64,000 bases of DNA from GCA-2688775 sp035288865 (lineage in GTDB: Archaea; Nanobdellota; Nanobdellia; Woesearchaeales; GW2011-AR4), in NCBI GenBank assembly GCA_035288865.1, contig DATDZA010000012.1:52515-116514 (forward strand), read 5' to 3'. The notes under the pieces were generated by a model, which saw nothing but the letters and a program-made list of their open reading frames with translations, ran no database searches and was not told the DNA's origin. This document shows, in pieces, positions 34,324 to 43,290 of this stretch (position 1 is the stretch's first letter; every line of letters begins with the position of its first letter). Both the position numbers and the translations under genes were made by a program.

Positions 34324-35643
34324 ATGATAATAATGAAATTCGGTGGAACTTCAGTTGGAAACGCAGAAAGAATAAGAAAAACTGCTGAAATAATAAAATC
34401 AAGAATTAATTTAAAGCCAGTTGTAGTCGTTTCTGCAGTAGCAAAAATAACTGACAAACTGATTGACTTGGCAAATGAATGTGCTGCTGGAAAAGGAGAA
34501 GCTGTTTTTGATAATATCAAGAAAATTCATTTGGATATTATTAATCAATTGAATTTAGACAATTCTTTATTAAATGAAGATTTTAGTGAATTGTCACAAC
34601 TTGCAGAACAAACCAGGCAAAATAGGAAATCAGATACGGGGATTTTGGATAATTTTCAGTCATTCGGTGAGAGATTGTCGTCAAAAATTGTTTCTGAATA
34701 CTTAAACAAAAATGGAATTTATTCCCAAACTTTTAATTCATGGGATATGGGGTTAAGGACCAATAATGATTTCGGAAATGCAGAGCCGCTGGAATCAAGT
34801 TATTCAAATATTAAAAATAATATTATAAAATCAAACTCAATTCCGGTCATAACTGGGTTTATAGGAAAAAGCGAAGAGAATCAAATTACAACTTTTGGAA
34901 GGGGTGGCTCTGACTATAGCGCTGCAATTTTTGGAAGCGCAATAGATGCTGATGAAATACAGATTTGGACTGATGTTGACGGCGTAATGACTGCTGACCC
35001 CAAAATAGTTAAAAATGCAAAGCCGGTAAGGCAGGTTTCTTTTGCAGAAGCTTCTGAGCTGGCTTATTTTGGTGCGAGAGTTCTGCATCCTAAAACAATT
35101 TTGCCTGCTATGAGAAAAAATATTCCTGTAAGAGTGTTGAATTCATTTAATCCCGACAATAAAGGTACAGCCATTGTCATGGAAACAGACAAAAACAGTC
35201 AGCCGGTGAAAGCTATAGCATACAAAAAAGGAATAAGCCTGATCAATATTGATTCAACAAGAATGCTCGGCGCCTATGGGTTTTTGGCAATGCTCTTTGG
35301 GGTATTTGACAAGTACAAAAAAAGCGTTGATATCGTTGCTACATCTGAAATAAGTGTTTCATTGTCGGTGGATGATGACAGCAATCTTAAATCAATTGCC
35401 AAGGATTTGGAAAGCATAGCAAATGTTGAAATAATAAAAGACAAGGCAATCATATGTATCGTGGGAGAAGGCATGAAGCATACTGTGGGGATTTCAGGCA
35501 GAACATTCACTGCCATGGGCAAAAATAATATAAATATAGAAGTTATTTCGCAGGGCGCTTCGGAGATAAATATAACCTTCGTGGTTGATGGGAAAGACGC
35601 TGAAAAAGCCGCAATGGCATTGCACGATGAATTTTTCGGGTGA
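34324..35643 (+). CDS. lysC: Aspartokinase
   Basis: 439 residues from the ATG at 34324; GGTGG is 8 bases upstream and an in-frame TTG at 34309 is less likely. It phosphorylates aspartate, the first step to lysine and threonine. Features are IMKFGGTSVGNAERI, ITGFIGKSEENQITTFGRGG, WTDVDGVMTADP and FGARVLHPKTI, then two ACT domains at about 310-439 (ISLINIDSTRML, and GEGMKHTVGISGRTF with INIEVISQGASEINI). The ACT domains imply feedback control by lysine or threonine. Confidence 0.93.
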   Translation: MIIMKFGGTSVGNAERIRKTAEIIKSRINLKPVVVVSAVAKITDKLIDLANECAAGKGEAVFDNIKKIHLDIINQLNLDNSLLNEDFSELSQLAEQTRQNRKSDTGILDNFQSFGERLSSKIVSEYLNKNGIYSQTFNSWDMGLRTNNDFGNAEPLESSYSNIKNNIIKSNSIPVITGFIGKSEENQITTFGRGGSDYSAAIFGSAIDADEIQIWTDVDGVMTADPKIVKNAKPVRQVSFAEASELAYFGARVLHPKTILPAMRKNIPVRVLNSFNPDNKGTAIVMETDKNSQPVKAIAYKKGISLINIDSTRMLGAYGFLAMLFGVFDKYKKSVDIVATSEISVSLSVDDDSNLKSIAKDLESIANVEIIKDKAIICIVGEGMKHTVGISGRTFTAMGKNNINIEVISQGASEINITFVVDGKDAEKAAMALHDEFFG

Positions 35644-35647
35644 TTTG

Positions 35648-36721
35648 ATGAACAAACTAAGAGTTGGAATTTTGGGAGCAACAGGAATGGTTGGGCAGAA
35701 ATATATTTCCTTGCTTGAAGGGCATCCGTGGTTTGAAGTAAGCCATGTCATTGCAAGCCCATCATCTGCAGGAAAAAAATATTTGGAAGCTGTTAACGGA
35801 AGATGGCACATGAAAAAAGATATTCCGGCAAATGCTAAGAATTTAATTATTGCCCCTATTAATGATTTGGAAAAAGCTAAAACAAACTGTGATTTTGTTT
35901 TTTCTGCCCTGGACTCCGACATTGCAAAAGAATGGGAGGAAAAATATGCAGAAGCCGGAATTCCGGTTGTTTCAAACGCTTCAGCGCATAGGCATACTGC
36001 AGATGTTCCAATGATAATTCCGGAAATTAACCCGAATCATTCAGATATTATCCCCATTCAACAAAAAAATAGGGGATGGAAAAATGGGTTTATTGTTGTA
36101 AAGCCGAACTGCTCATTGCAGAGTTATATGCTGCCATTATTCGTTTTGCATAAAAGATTTAGGATAAAAAGGGCAGTTATAACTACAATGCAGGCTGTTT
36201 CAGGCGCAGGCCACCCTGGAGTTTCGTCATTTGATATCTTTGATAATGTAATACCGTTTATTAAAGGCGAAGAAGAAAAATCCGAGCTTGAGCCGATGAA
36301 AATTCTTGGAAGAATTGACGGGAATAAAATTTCTTATGATGAGTCGTTCGAAATTTCAGCACATTGCAACCGCGTTCCAACAATAGACGGCCACATGGCA
36401 TGCGTTTCGGCTGAATTTGAAAATAAACCAAACAAAGAGGAAATTCTAAATATGTGGCAGAAATTTAGAGGCGTTCCGCAGGAATTGGATTTGCCTTTTG
36501 CCCCACAACGTCCAATAATTTATCGTGAAGAAGAGAATCGTCCGCAAACAAGACTTGATAGGGACAATGACAAAGGCATGGCAGTTACCGTAGGAAGACT
36601 CAGAGAGTGCAAAGCTTTGCAGTGGAGATTTGTCGGGTTGAGCCACAATACAGTACGTGGAGCAGCAGGCGGCGGAATTTTAAATGCAGAACTGCTGAAG
36701 GCGAAAGGGTTTCTTAAGTAA
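35648..36721 (+). CDS. asd: Aspartate-semialdehyde dehydrogenase
   Basis: 357 residues from the ATG at 35648, with GGGTGAT just upstream that overlaps the lysC stop. NADP motif RVGILGATGMVGQKYI; catalytic Cys in VVKPNCSLQSYMLP; active-site Gln in MQAVSGAGHPG; His in EISAHCNRVPTIDGH; and VGRLRECKALQWRFVGLSHN. The sequence resembles the archaeal/fungal branch. Last gene of the dapB-asd operon. Confidence 0.93.
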   Translation: MNKLRVGILGATGMVGQKYISLLEGHPWFEVSHVIASPSSAGKKYLEAVNGRWHMKKDIPANAKNLIIAPINDLEKAKTNCDFVFSALDSDIAKEWEEKYAEAGIPVVSNASAHRHTADVPMIIPEINPNHSDIIPIQQKNRGWKNGFIVVKPNCSLQSYMLPLFVLHKRFRIKRAVITTMQAVSGAGHPGVSSFDIFDNVIPFIKGEEEKSELEPMKILGRIDGNKISYDESFEISAHCNRVPTIDGHMACVSAEFENKPNKEEILNMWQKFRGVPQELDLPFAPQRPIIYREEENRPQTRLDRDNDKGMAVTVGRLRECKALQWRFVGLSHNTVRGAAGGGILNAELLKAKGFLK

Positions 36722-36736
36722 AAATAGAATTTTTAC

Positions 36737-36775
36737 AACCGATAGATTTTAAAAACTAAATACATTCCATCGGTT
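36737..36775. promoter_or_regulatory. Inverted repeat around the hom core promoter
   Basis: AACCGAT (36737-36743) and ATCGGTT (36769-36775) form a perfect 7-base inverted repeat, 25 bases apart. Between them is the TATA-like ATTTTAAAAAC (36746-36756), centred 27 bases before the ATG at 36778. The geometry suits an operator that overlaps the promoter, or an mRNA hairpin only if transcription starts further upstream. Confidence 0.4.
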
Positions 36776-36777
36776 AG

Positions 36778-37890
36778 ATGATACAAGATGTTTATATAAT
36801 TGGCGCAACTGGCAATGTCGGAAAAACGCTAGTGAGGCAAATTTGCGAGAAAGGGGATACAAATCCAGATTTACACCCAAATCCCACTAGAATAGTTGGC
36901 CTTGCTTCAAGCACTCACACAATTTACTCTGCTTTTGGTTTGTCTAAAGAAGATTCGTATGACTTTATCAGTCGCAAATCTAAGTCTGCGAAAAAATATA
37001 ACAGCCTTTTTGATTTGCTCAATAGAGCAAGGGTAAGGTTGAGGGATGAAGAAAGCAATTTAGTATTTATTGACGTGACCGCCCTTAGCGAGCCCATGAG
37101 GGAATTCCATTTGCATGTAATTGAACACACACCTTACGGGATAGTTACGGCAAATAAAAATCCGATTGCCCTGTATGATTACAAAACTTTTAAAAAATTG
37201 ACTCATGACACAAAAAGGTATGGTTATAGATGTTCTGTCATGGCTGGCGCTGATGCGGTCCCGCTCATCCAGGACAACAGAGACTTAAATGACAGGCCGA
37301 GAATAATTGAGGGATGTTTTTCCGGAACGCTTGGTTATATTACAACAGGATTAGAAAAAGGAATTGCCTTTTCAGAAATAGTAAGAGAAGCCTTTAGAAG
37401 AAATTATACTGAACCCCATCCAAGGGACGATCTAAGCGGCCTTGATGTTGCAAGAAAATTAATAGTTTTGGCAAGGACAGCGGGATTCCCTGTGAGTTTA
37501 AATGATATCCAAAGAGAACCATTCATTCCAGAAGCTTATTTAACAGAGATGGATGTAGAGAGCTTCATGAGCAAAATAACGAAATTAGATGGGTGGTTCA
37601 GCGACAAAATGCAGCAGGCAAGAGCAAGGGACAATACACTTCGATATGTTGCCAAAATGGATGTCCAAGGTCAAGATATTGCAATGAGAGTTGCTCTAAC
37701 TGAAGTGCCAAATAACAGCACTCTCGGAAATCTCAAGGGAACATTAAACGCACTAATTCTTTTGACAGATGCAGGTCCAGATGAGCAGGAGCCACCGTTA
37801 ATAAAACCAGGAGCTGGCCTTGGGATTACTGCAAGAAACATTAGAAGAGACTTGCTTCATCTGCTGCCTGAAAGAAGAAATATGATTTAA
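36778..37890 (+). CDS. hom: Homoserine dehydrogenase
   Basis: A 370-residue NAD(P)H reductase from aspartate semialdehyde to homoserine. Rossmann motif YIIGATGNVGKTLVRQI; VFIDVTALSEP; IVTANKNPIALYDY; SVMAGADAVPLIQ; IIEGCFSGTLGYI with the catalytic Lys region downstream; PHPRDDLSGLDVARKLIVLAR. It has no C-terminal ACT domain. It is set off from asd by 56 bases with its own TATA box and an inverted repeat, so it may be regulated apart from lysine synthesis. Confidence 0.92.
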   Translation: MIQDVYIIGATGNVGKTLVRQICEKGDTNPDLHPNPTRIVGLASSTHTIYSAFGLSKEDSYDFISRKSKSAKKYNSLFDLLNRARVRLRDEESNLVFIDVTALSEPMREFHLHVIEHTPYGIVTANKNPIALYDYKTFKKLTHDTKRYGYRCSVMAGADAVPLIQDNRDLNDRPRIIEGCFSGTLGYITTGLEKGIAFSEIVREAFRRNYTEPHPRDDLSGLDVARKLIVLARTAGFPVSLNDIQREPFIPEAYLTEMDVESFMSKITKLDGWFSDKMQQARARDNTLRYVAKMDVQGQDIAMRVALTEVPNNSTLGNLKGTLNALILLTDAGPDEQEPPLIKPGAGLGITARNIRRDLLHLLPERRNMI

Positions 37891-37915
37891 TAAAACAATT
37901 AATTTTTCCACAACC

Positions 37916-37925
37916 TTTAAATAAA
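37916..37925 (+). promoter_or_regulatory. TATA box of lysS
   Basis: TTTAAATAAA is centred 26 bases before the ATG at 37946, giving a leaderless transcript. Confidence 0.6.
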
Positions 37926-37945
37926 CTTTTAATTTTTTCTATCCT

Positions 37946-39631
37946 ATGCAAAACAAAGAACAGAATAAAAATTTTGAAGACTCTTTCTGGGCAGACCAGA
38001 TGGCCGAAGATATAATTGAAAGAGTGGAAAATAATGATTTACTTAAGAGCCTGGTAAAAAAACACGGATATATTGTAATGGATGAGAAAACTCCATCAGG
38101 CTCGATCCATATCGGCTCAGGCAGAGGCTGGGTAATTCACGATGCTATTGCAAAAGCCCTGAGAGATAAGGGAGTCAAGGCAAGATTTATTCTGAGCAGC
38201 GATGATATGGATCCGCTGGACAAGCCGTCAAAAGAATTAAGCAAGGAAGACAATGAGAAATATATGGGTATGCCGTTCAGGTTCATTCCAAGCCCGGTCA
38301 AAGGACACAAAAATTTTGGTGATTATTATTTCAAGCAGGTGACTGACTTATTTCCTGATTTTGGAATAGAAGCGGAATTAGAAAGCACCGGAGAGCTGTA
38401 TGAAAAAGGAGCTTTCAATAGGACAATAAAAATTGCGCTTGACAACGCGGACAAGATACAGAATATTTACAAGGAACTTTACGGCGATGATGTGAAGTCA
38501 GGAGAAAAGCTCCCGTTCAATCCAAAATGCCCAGTGTGTAACAAGATAGCCACAACAGTGGCGCTTGAATGGGATAAGGAAAAAGAAAAATTATATTTTG
38601 AGTGTAAAGGAGGAGTTGTTGAATGGGCAAAAGGCTGCGGACACAAAGGATGGATTTCCCCATACGACGGAAACGGCAAATTTCCATGGAAAGTTGAATG
38701 GGCTGCAAAATGGCCGACAAAATCTGTAATTGTTGAAACAGCAGGAAAAGACCATTTCACCCAAGGCGGCTCAAGAACAGCAGCATGCCATTTTGCAGTC
38801 GATGTTTTTAATTATCCTCCCCCTTACCCCTCAAACGGGTATGAAACAGGGCCGGGCTACGAATTTTTCAATGTCGGCGGCAAGAAGATGTCCACATCCA
38901 AAGGATACGGATTGGGATTTGCAGACTCGGTCAATTACGCTCCTGCGAAAATGCTGAGATTCCTCTTAATACGAACGAGGCCAAATGCGTCTCTTGACTT
39001 CCAGCCATACGGCTCTAATGACATAATTCTGCTTTATGAGAGATATGACCAGGCCGAACGAATTTATTTCGGCAAGGATGATTTAGGCGAAAAAGAAAAT
39101 ATAAGGCAGAAAAGAATTTACGAATTAAGCCACATTGGAAAAATTCCTAAAAGAATTCCGCCGCAGATCAGCTTATCGCAGGCGTCAATGCTGGTTCAGA
39201 TTTTTGATGATGAAAAATTGATCCTTGAATCGCTTAGAGATACGGGGCAATTGCCTAAAGATGCAACAAAATCAGAAACTGATTATGTGAAAGAAAGGCT
39301 AAAGTTTGCCAAAAAATGGGTCGAGGAATTTGCAGACGAGCAGTATAAGTTCATTTTGCAGCACAAAATCCCAGATAATATTGAATTAAACGAGCAGCAG
39401 AAAAAAGCACTGCACATAATCGCTTCCAGATTAATGACTCAAAAATGGGACGAGAAGACATTGTTTAATGAATTTTATCGCATCGCAAAAGAAGAAATCA
39501 AAATGGAAACTAATGATTTGTTTAAGGCTGCTTACAAAGTTCTTCTCAACAAAGAAAGAGGGCCAAAATTAGCGCCGTTTATTTTACTGATTGGCAAAGA
39601 AAAAGTTGCAAAAATGTTTGAGAAAGTTTAG
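37946..39631 (+). CDS. lysS: Lysyl-tRNA synthetase, class I
   Basis: A 561-residue class I (LysRS1) enzyme of the type found in most archaea. The HIGH-equivalent is SIHIGSGRG, the KMSKS loop is KKMSTSKGYG, and the zinc-binding region has CPVCNK and later CGHKGW. The C-terminal helical anticodon-binding region follows. Three residues of the active site, SSDDMDPLD and FEVN-type segments, are intact (FILSSDDMDPLDK). It charges tRNA-Lys; a tRNA-Lys gene is 10 kb upstream. Confidence 0.95.
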   Translation: MQNKEQNKNFEDSFWADQMAEDIIERVENNDLLKSLVKKHGYIVMDEKTPSGSIHIGSGRGWVIHDAIAKALRDKGVKARFILSSDDMDPLDKPSKELSKEDNEKYMGMPFRFIPSPVKGHKNFGDYYFKQVTDLFPDFGIEAELESTGELYEKGAFNRTIKIALDNADKIQNIYKELYGDDVKSGEKLPFNPKCPVCNKIATTVALEWDKEKEKLYFECKGGVVEWAKGCGHKGWISPYDGNGKFPWKVEWAAKWPTKSVIVETAGKDHFTQGGSRTAACHFAVDVFNYPPPYPSNGYETGPGYEFFNVGGKKMSTSKGYGLGFADSVNYAPAKMLRFLLIRTRPNASLDFQPYGSNDIILLYERYDQAERIYFGKDDLGEKENIRQKRIYELSHIGKIPKRIPPQISLSQASMLVQIFDDEKLILESLRDTGQLPKDATKSETDYVKERLKFAKKWVEEFADEQYKFILQHKIPDNIELNEQQKKALHIIASRLMTQKWDEKTLFNEFYRIAKEEIKMETNDLFKAAYKVLLNKERGPKLAPFILLIGKEKVAKMFEKV

Positions 39632-39642
39632 GAAATTAATTC

Positions 39643-40515
39643 TCACGGTTTAATGGGATTCCAGTCTTTGTCAAAGAATACTACCTGTTTTTTAACCGCT
39701 TCTATTAATGGCTGTATTATTCCGCCAAAGTCCAGCATATAGATTAATGATTCTTCTCTTTTTGACAATGTTGATGCATCGCCACTTAATTCTGCTTCTA
39801 TAAACAATCTTTTTCCAGTCGATAGTTGCCTGCGCTCCATGTAGCGTTCATAATTTTGCCCTGGCCTCACTTCCAACGCATAATCAATTCTTACCTCCTT
39901 GTTGCCTTCTTCAGACCGGTTAATAGTAATCTCAAATAAATCTTTAATTTCTACTGATTTTTCATTTAACTGGTTGCCAACTAATAATATTGTTAAGTCA
40001 TAATATACTCCACCTATAAAAATATTCCTTCTTGCATAAGCAAGCGGCAAACCATCAATTCCTTGTTGCTTCCAGTTGGTATTTTTTGGGCTCCAATAAT
40101 CCAGGGCTAAAAACTCAAATCCATTATAGGGGTTCGATAAATAATTCCTATCGCGAGACATTAATTGCGCTATTTCCTTGACTCTTGGATTAAAATGCCT
40201 AACATCAGGAATTATTCCTCTAGCAATAAAAAATAGGTAATTCTCCTTTATATCTTCCAGCGTCCCATTAAAAATTTCGTGGTCTTCGGATCTATCGCCA
40301 TCAACAATCTTATTGTCTTTTACTTCAAACGCAATTGTTTGCCCATCCAATCTAACTGAATATTTAGGTTCTTGTTGTGCGGTATCCTGAACAAATCCAT
40401 TACGGCTAATTCCTAAAGTTGGAGTTTCTTGTCGTCCCACTGCAAATAAGGAAGTTGTGGCTCCCACTACCAGAGCAGCCAATCCCGTGAATTTTACTCT
40501 ATTAGTAAATCTCAT
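39643..40515 (-). CDS. Secreted protein of unknown function
   Basis: 290 residues. The N-terminus has a Sec-type signal: basic MRFTNRVK, then the hydrophobic FTGLAALVVGATTSLFAV with possible cleavage after Ala25 (LFA). The mature part is soluble and beta-rich, with no cysteines and no recognised domain. It lies just downstream of larC on the same strand, with a 2-base gap at its start, so it may be cotranscribed with the nickel genes. Function unknown. Confidence 0.55.
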   Translation of the reverse strand: MRFTNRVKFTGLAALVVGATTSLFAVGRQETPTLGISRNGFVQDTAQQEPKYSVRLDGQTIAFEVKDNKIVDGDRSEDHEIFNGTLEDIKENYLFFIARGIIPDVRHFNPRVKEIAQLMSRDRNYLSNPYNGFEFLALDYWSPKNTNWKQQGIDGLPLAYARRNIFIGGVYYDLTILLVGNQLNEKSVEIKDLFEITINRSEEGNKEVRIDYALEVRPGQNYERYMERRQLSTGKRLFIEAELSGDASTLSKREESLIYMLDFGGIIQPLIEAVKKQVVFFDKDWNPIKP

Positions 40516-40517
40516 TT

Positions 40518-41693
40518 TTACTTTATAATATTACTAATCTCCCCATAAACTTTCCTTAAAGGAATCTTATATTTCCTTGCCATCCTAACGCAATCCTCGT
40601 ATTCCGGAGTTATATTCTTTATTTTTCCATTCAATTTTGAAATTTTCATTCTTATTTTTCCATATTTTGTTTTTTTTGTTTTTATTTCTCTTTCAAGTTT
40701 TTTCCTTTCAGCAGGAAATATTCTGATTCCCAAGGTAGTTGTTTCATCAAATAAAATTTTGGATAGTTTGTCAACATTGTTTTTATCACATAAAGCGGTA
40801 ATTTTAATTCCTATTCTATTCTTTTTCATATTTATAGGTTCTGTGTAAGCATCCAAGGCGCTATTTTCCATCAATCTTTCAATAACATACGGAAATATTT
40901 CTGGATTCATATTGTCAATGTTTGTTTCCATAACCATTATTTTATCATCAAAACTTTCAAAACCATTATCACGTTCTCCATAAAATACTCTTAAAACATT
41001 CGGCTGCCGCAAGTCTTTAGTTGCAGCGCCATACCCAATTTTTTCCAATATCATTGCAGGCATATCGCCAAATGAGTCGGTTAATGTCGCTATAATTGCA
41101 GCTCCGGTTGGAGTTACTAATTCAGACTTTACATTATTGTGATAAATAGGAATACTTTTTAGAAGTTCTGCTGTTGCCGGAGCAGGCACCGGCCAATTTC
41201 CATGTGAGAATTCAACAAAACCAGTTCCTGTATTCAATTTTGAGCAATAGATTTTTTCTATGTTTAATTTTTTGAATCCGATTACAGCGCCTGAAACGTC
41301 TATTATAGTGTCAATGGCGCCAATCTCGTGAAAATGAATTTTATTAATTGCAGTTTTATGCACTTTAGCTTCTGCAACTGCGATTTTATAAAATATTTTT
41401 TTGACCGTGTTCTTAATTTCTTTATCCAAGTTTGAATTTTCAATTATTTTATTTATTTCTTTCAGATTTCTGTGTTCATGACTATGTCCATGATGAATTG
41501 CTTCAATTACATCAAATTTTGTCGCAGAAATTCCGTTTTTAACAATTTTTTTTGCCGCAATTTTATAGTTTTTAAAATTTAGTTTTTTTAATTCATTCTC
41601 CAGAAATTTAAAGTTTAATCCCAAATCCAACAGCGAACCTATAATCATGTCTCCGCTGATTCCAGAAAAGCAATCAAAGTATAATATTTTCAT
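40518..41693 (-). CDS. larC: Nickel-pincer cofactor biosynthesis protein LarC
   Basis: A 391-residue CTP-dependent nickel-insertion enzyme that acts last in making the nickel-pincer nucleotide. Features are LYFDCFSGISGDMIIGSLLDLG, the His-rich IEAIHHGHSHEHRN, VHKTAINKIHFHEIGAIDTI, VELVTPTGAAIIATL-type segment (LVTPTGAAIIATL), and METNIDNMNPEIFPYV starting the C-terminal half. Encoded in one continuous frame, without the frameshift seen in Lactiplantibacillus plantarum. Confidence 0.92.
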   Translation of the reverse strand: MKILYFDCFSGISGDMIIGSLLDLGLNFKFLENELKKLNFKNYKIAAKKIVKNGISATKFDVIEAIHHGHSHEHRNLKEINKIIENSNLDKEIKNTVKKIFYKIAVAEAKVHKTAINKIHFHEIGAIDTIIDVSGAVIGFKKLNIEKIYCSKLNTGTGFVEFSHGNWPVPAPATAELLKSIPIYHNNVKSELVTPTGAAIIATLTDSFGDMPAMILEKIGYGAATKDLRQPNVLRVFYGERDNGFESFDDKIMVMETNIDNMNPEIFPYVIERLMENSALDAYTEPINMKKNRIGIKITALCDKNNVDKLSKILFDETTTLGIRIFPAERKKLEREIKTKKTKYGKIRMKISKLNGKIKNITPEYEDCVRMARKYKIPLRKVYGEISNIIK

Positions 41694-41743
41694 TTTTGTT
41701 GATTGGCATCAAATTTATTAATAATAATTTTTTTAAATTAATT

Positions 41744-42490
41744 TCATTTATTTATCATGCTTGCAAAATATCCCGCCCCGAATCCATTATCAATATTCAC
41801 AACAACAACTCCCGGCGAGCAGGAGTTTAGCATCGTCAATAATGGCGCAATACCTTTGAATGAGGCGCCGTAGCCAACTGACGTCGGAACTGCAATAATT
41901 GGCTTGCCAAACAGTCCCGATACTACGCTAGGAAGAACACCATCCATTCCTGCAACAACAATCAAAACATTCGCGCCTTCAATTTGGCCTTTATTGCTCA
42001 GCAGCCTGTGCAATCCGGCAACGCCAACATCATAGAGCCTTTCAACTATGTTGCCCATTACTTCTGCAACAATCGCAGCTTCTTCTGCAATATTTATGTC
42101 AGATGTGCCGGCAGTTAGAATTAAAATTTTGTTTTTTGTTTTTTTATCAGATTTTTTTTTGTTGATTATTATTGTTTTAGATTTTTCATTGTAGTTGGCA
42201 TTTTTAATATGTTTTTTCATTTCATTAAACATTTCTTTTGTTGCTCTCGTCGCTAATACAACTGAATTGTTTTTTGACAATCTTTTAACTATTTCAACGA
42301 CCTGCCAGACTGTCTTGCTCTGGCAAAATACAACTTCCGGAAATCCTTTTCTTAATGCACGGTGATGGTCAATCTTTGCAAAGCCTAAATTCTCAAACGG
42401 AAGAAACTTTAATTTTCTTATAGCTTCATTTACTTCAACTTTGCCATTCTTCAAATCCCCCATTAGTTTCTTAATTTCCTGCTCATGCAT
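41744..42490 (-). CDS. larB: Pyridinium biscarboxylate synthase LarB
   Basis: A 248-residue member of the PurE-like family that carboxylates and hydrolyses nicotinate adenine dinucleotide. Features are DHHRALRKGFPEVVFCQSKT, LTAGTSDINIAEEAA, DVGVAGLHRLLS, IVVAGMDGVLPSVV and VPTSVGYGASF. It overlaps larE by 8 bases and is followed by larC, so the order of transcription is larE-larB-larC. Confidence 0.92.
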   Translation of the reverse strand: MHEQEIKKLMGDLKNGKVEVNEAIRKLKFLPFENLGFAKIDHHRALRKGFPEVVFCQSKTVWQVVEIVKRLSKNNSVVLATRATKEMFNEMKKHIKNANYNEKSKTIIINKKKSDKKTKNKILILTAGTSDINIAEEAAIVAEVMGNIVERLYDVGVAGLHRLLSNKGQIEGANVLIVVAGMDGVLPSVVSGLFGKPIIAVPTSVGYGASFKGIAPLLTMLNSCSPGVVVVNIDNGFGAGYFASMINK

Positions 42491-43289
42491 TTTGAATTAA
42501 AATATTCAAATTTCCGCTTTTAAAATTAGAAACTTCTATTTCATTAAATCCAATTTCATTGAATTTTTTATTTATTATCTCAAGGTGTTTATTAACTAAA
42601 TATTTATCATGTTCATTGACTTCTATTCTTGCTGTTTTCCCAAAATGTCTCACCCTTAATTCATTTATCCCAAAGTTTTTGAGAAAATCCTCTGCTTCCT
42701 CTATCATTTTAAGCTTGTTCAGGGTGATTTCCTGCCCGTATGGCACTCTCGACGACAAGCATGGGCTTGAAGGCTTGTCCCACCACCTTAAATTTAGGTG
42801 TTTTGCCAATTCTCTCACATCATTTTTTGTAAACTTAGCACCTTTCAGCGGGCTGATTATTTCGTGTTCTTCAGCCGCTTTTAATCCAGGACGATAATCC
42901 CTTAAATCATCAAGATTTGTTCCGTTAAGGATATTTTTTATTCCCAACCGAATTGATAATTGTTTTAATTTGGTGTATAATTCAGTTTTGCAGTAATAGC
43001 ATCTGTTGCTGGGGTTTTTTAAATACTCCCGATTTTCCGTTTCATTCGAATTAATAATCAAATGCCTTGCACCCATCTCTTCTGCAATTTTTTTTGTCTC
43101 TTCAAGCTCCCTTCTTGGAAGTGAAGGGCTGTCAGCAGTAACAGCAATGACATTATTTCCCAGAACATTATAAGCAACCTTCAAAACAAGAACACTGTCT
43201 ACACCTCCGGAAAAAGCGACTATGGCGCTGTCTAATTTTTTTATTTCATTTTTCAAATTTTCACATTTTTGAATTAATTGCTCTTCCAT
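42483..43289 (-). CDS. larE: Pyridinium-bisthiocarboxylate synthase LarE
   Basis: 268 residues from the Met at 43289; GGTGT is just upstream and overlaps the end of the transporter gene. An ATP-pyrophosphatase of the PP-loop type, AFSGGVDSVLVLKVAY, followed by NGTNLDDLRDYRPG. Cysteines lie in SNRCYYCKTELY and SSPCLSSRVPYG: the C-x-x-C plus C pattern suits the iron-sulfur-cluster type of LarE, which uses a cluster as sulfur carrier instead of sacrificing its own cysteine. That last point is by family knowledge. Confidence 0.9.
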   Translation of the reverse strand: MEEQLIQKCENLKNEIKKLDSAIVAFSGGVDSVLVLKVAYNVLGNNVIAVTADSPSLPRRELEETKKIAEEMGARHLIINSNETENREYLKNPSNRCYYCKTELYTKLKQLSIRLGIKNILNGTNLDDLRDYRPGLKAAEEHEIISPLKGAKFTKNDVRELAKHLNLRWWDKPSSPCLSSRVPYGQEITLNKLKMIEEAEDFLKNFGINELRVRHFGKTARIEVNEHDKYLVNKHLEIINKKFNEIGFNEIEVSNFKSGNLNILIQNA

Positions 43290-43290
43290 T

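Noticed and set aside
35585..35647. Upstream in-frame start for asd inside lysC
   Set aside because: The Rossmann motif begins right after the ATG at 35648, which has its own ribosome-binding site.
40518..41693. Programmed frameshift in larC
   Set aside because: The protein reads in one uninterrupted frame from N- to C-terminal domain.
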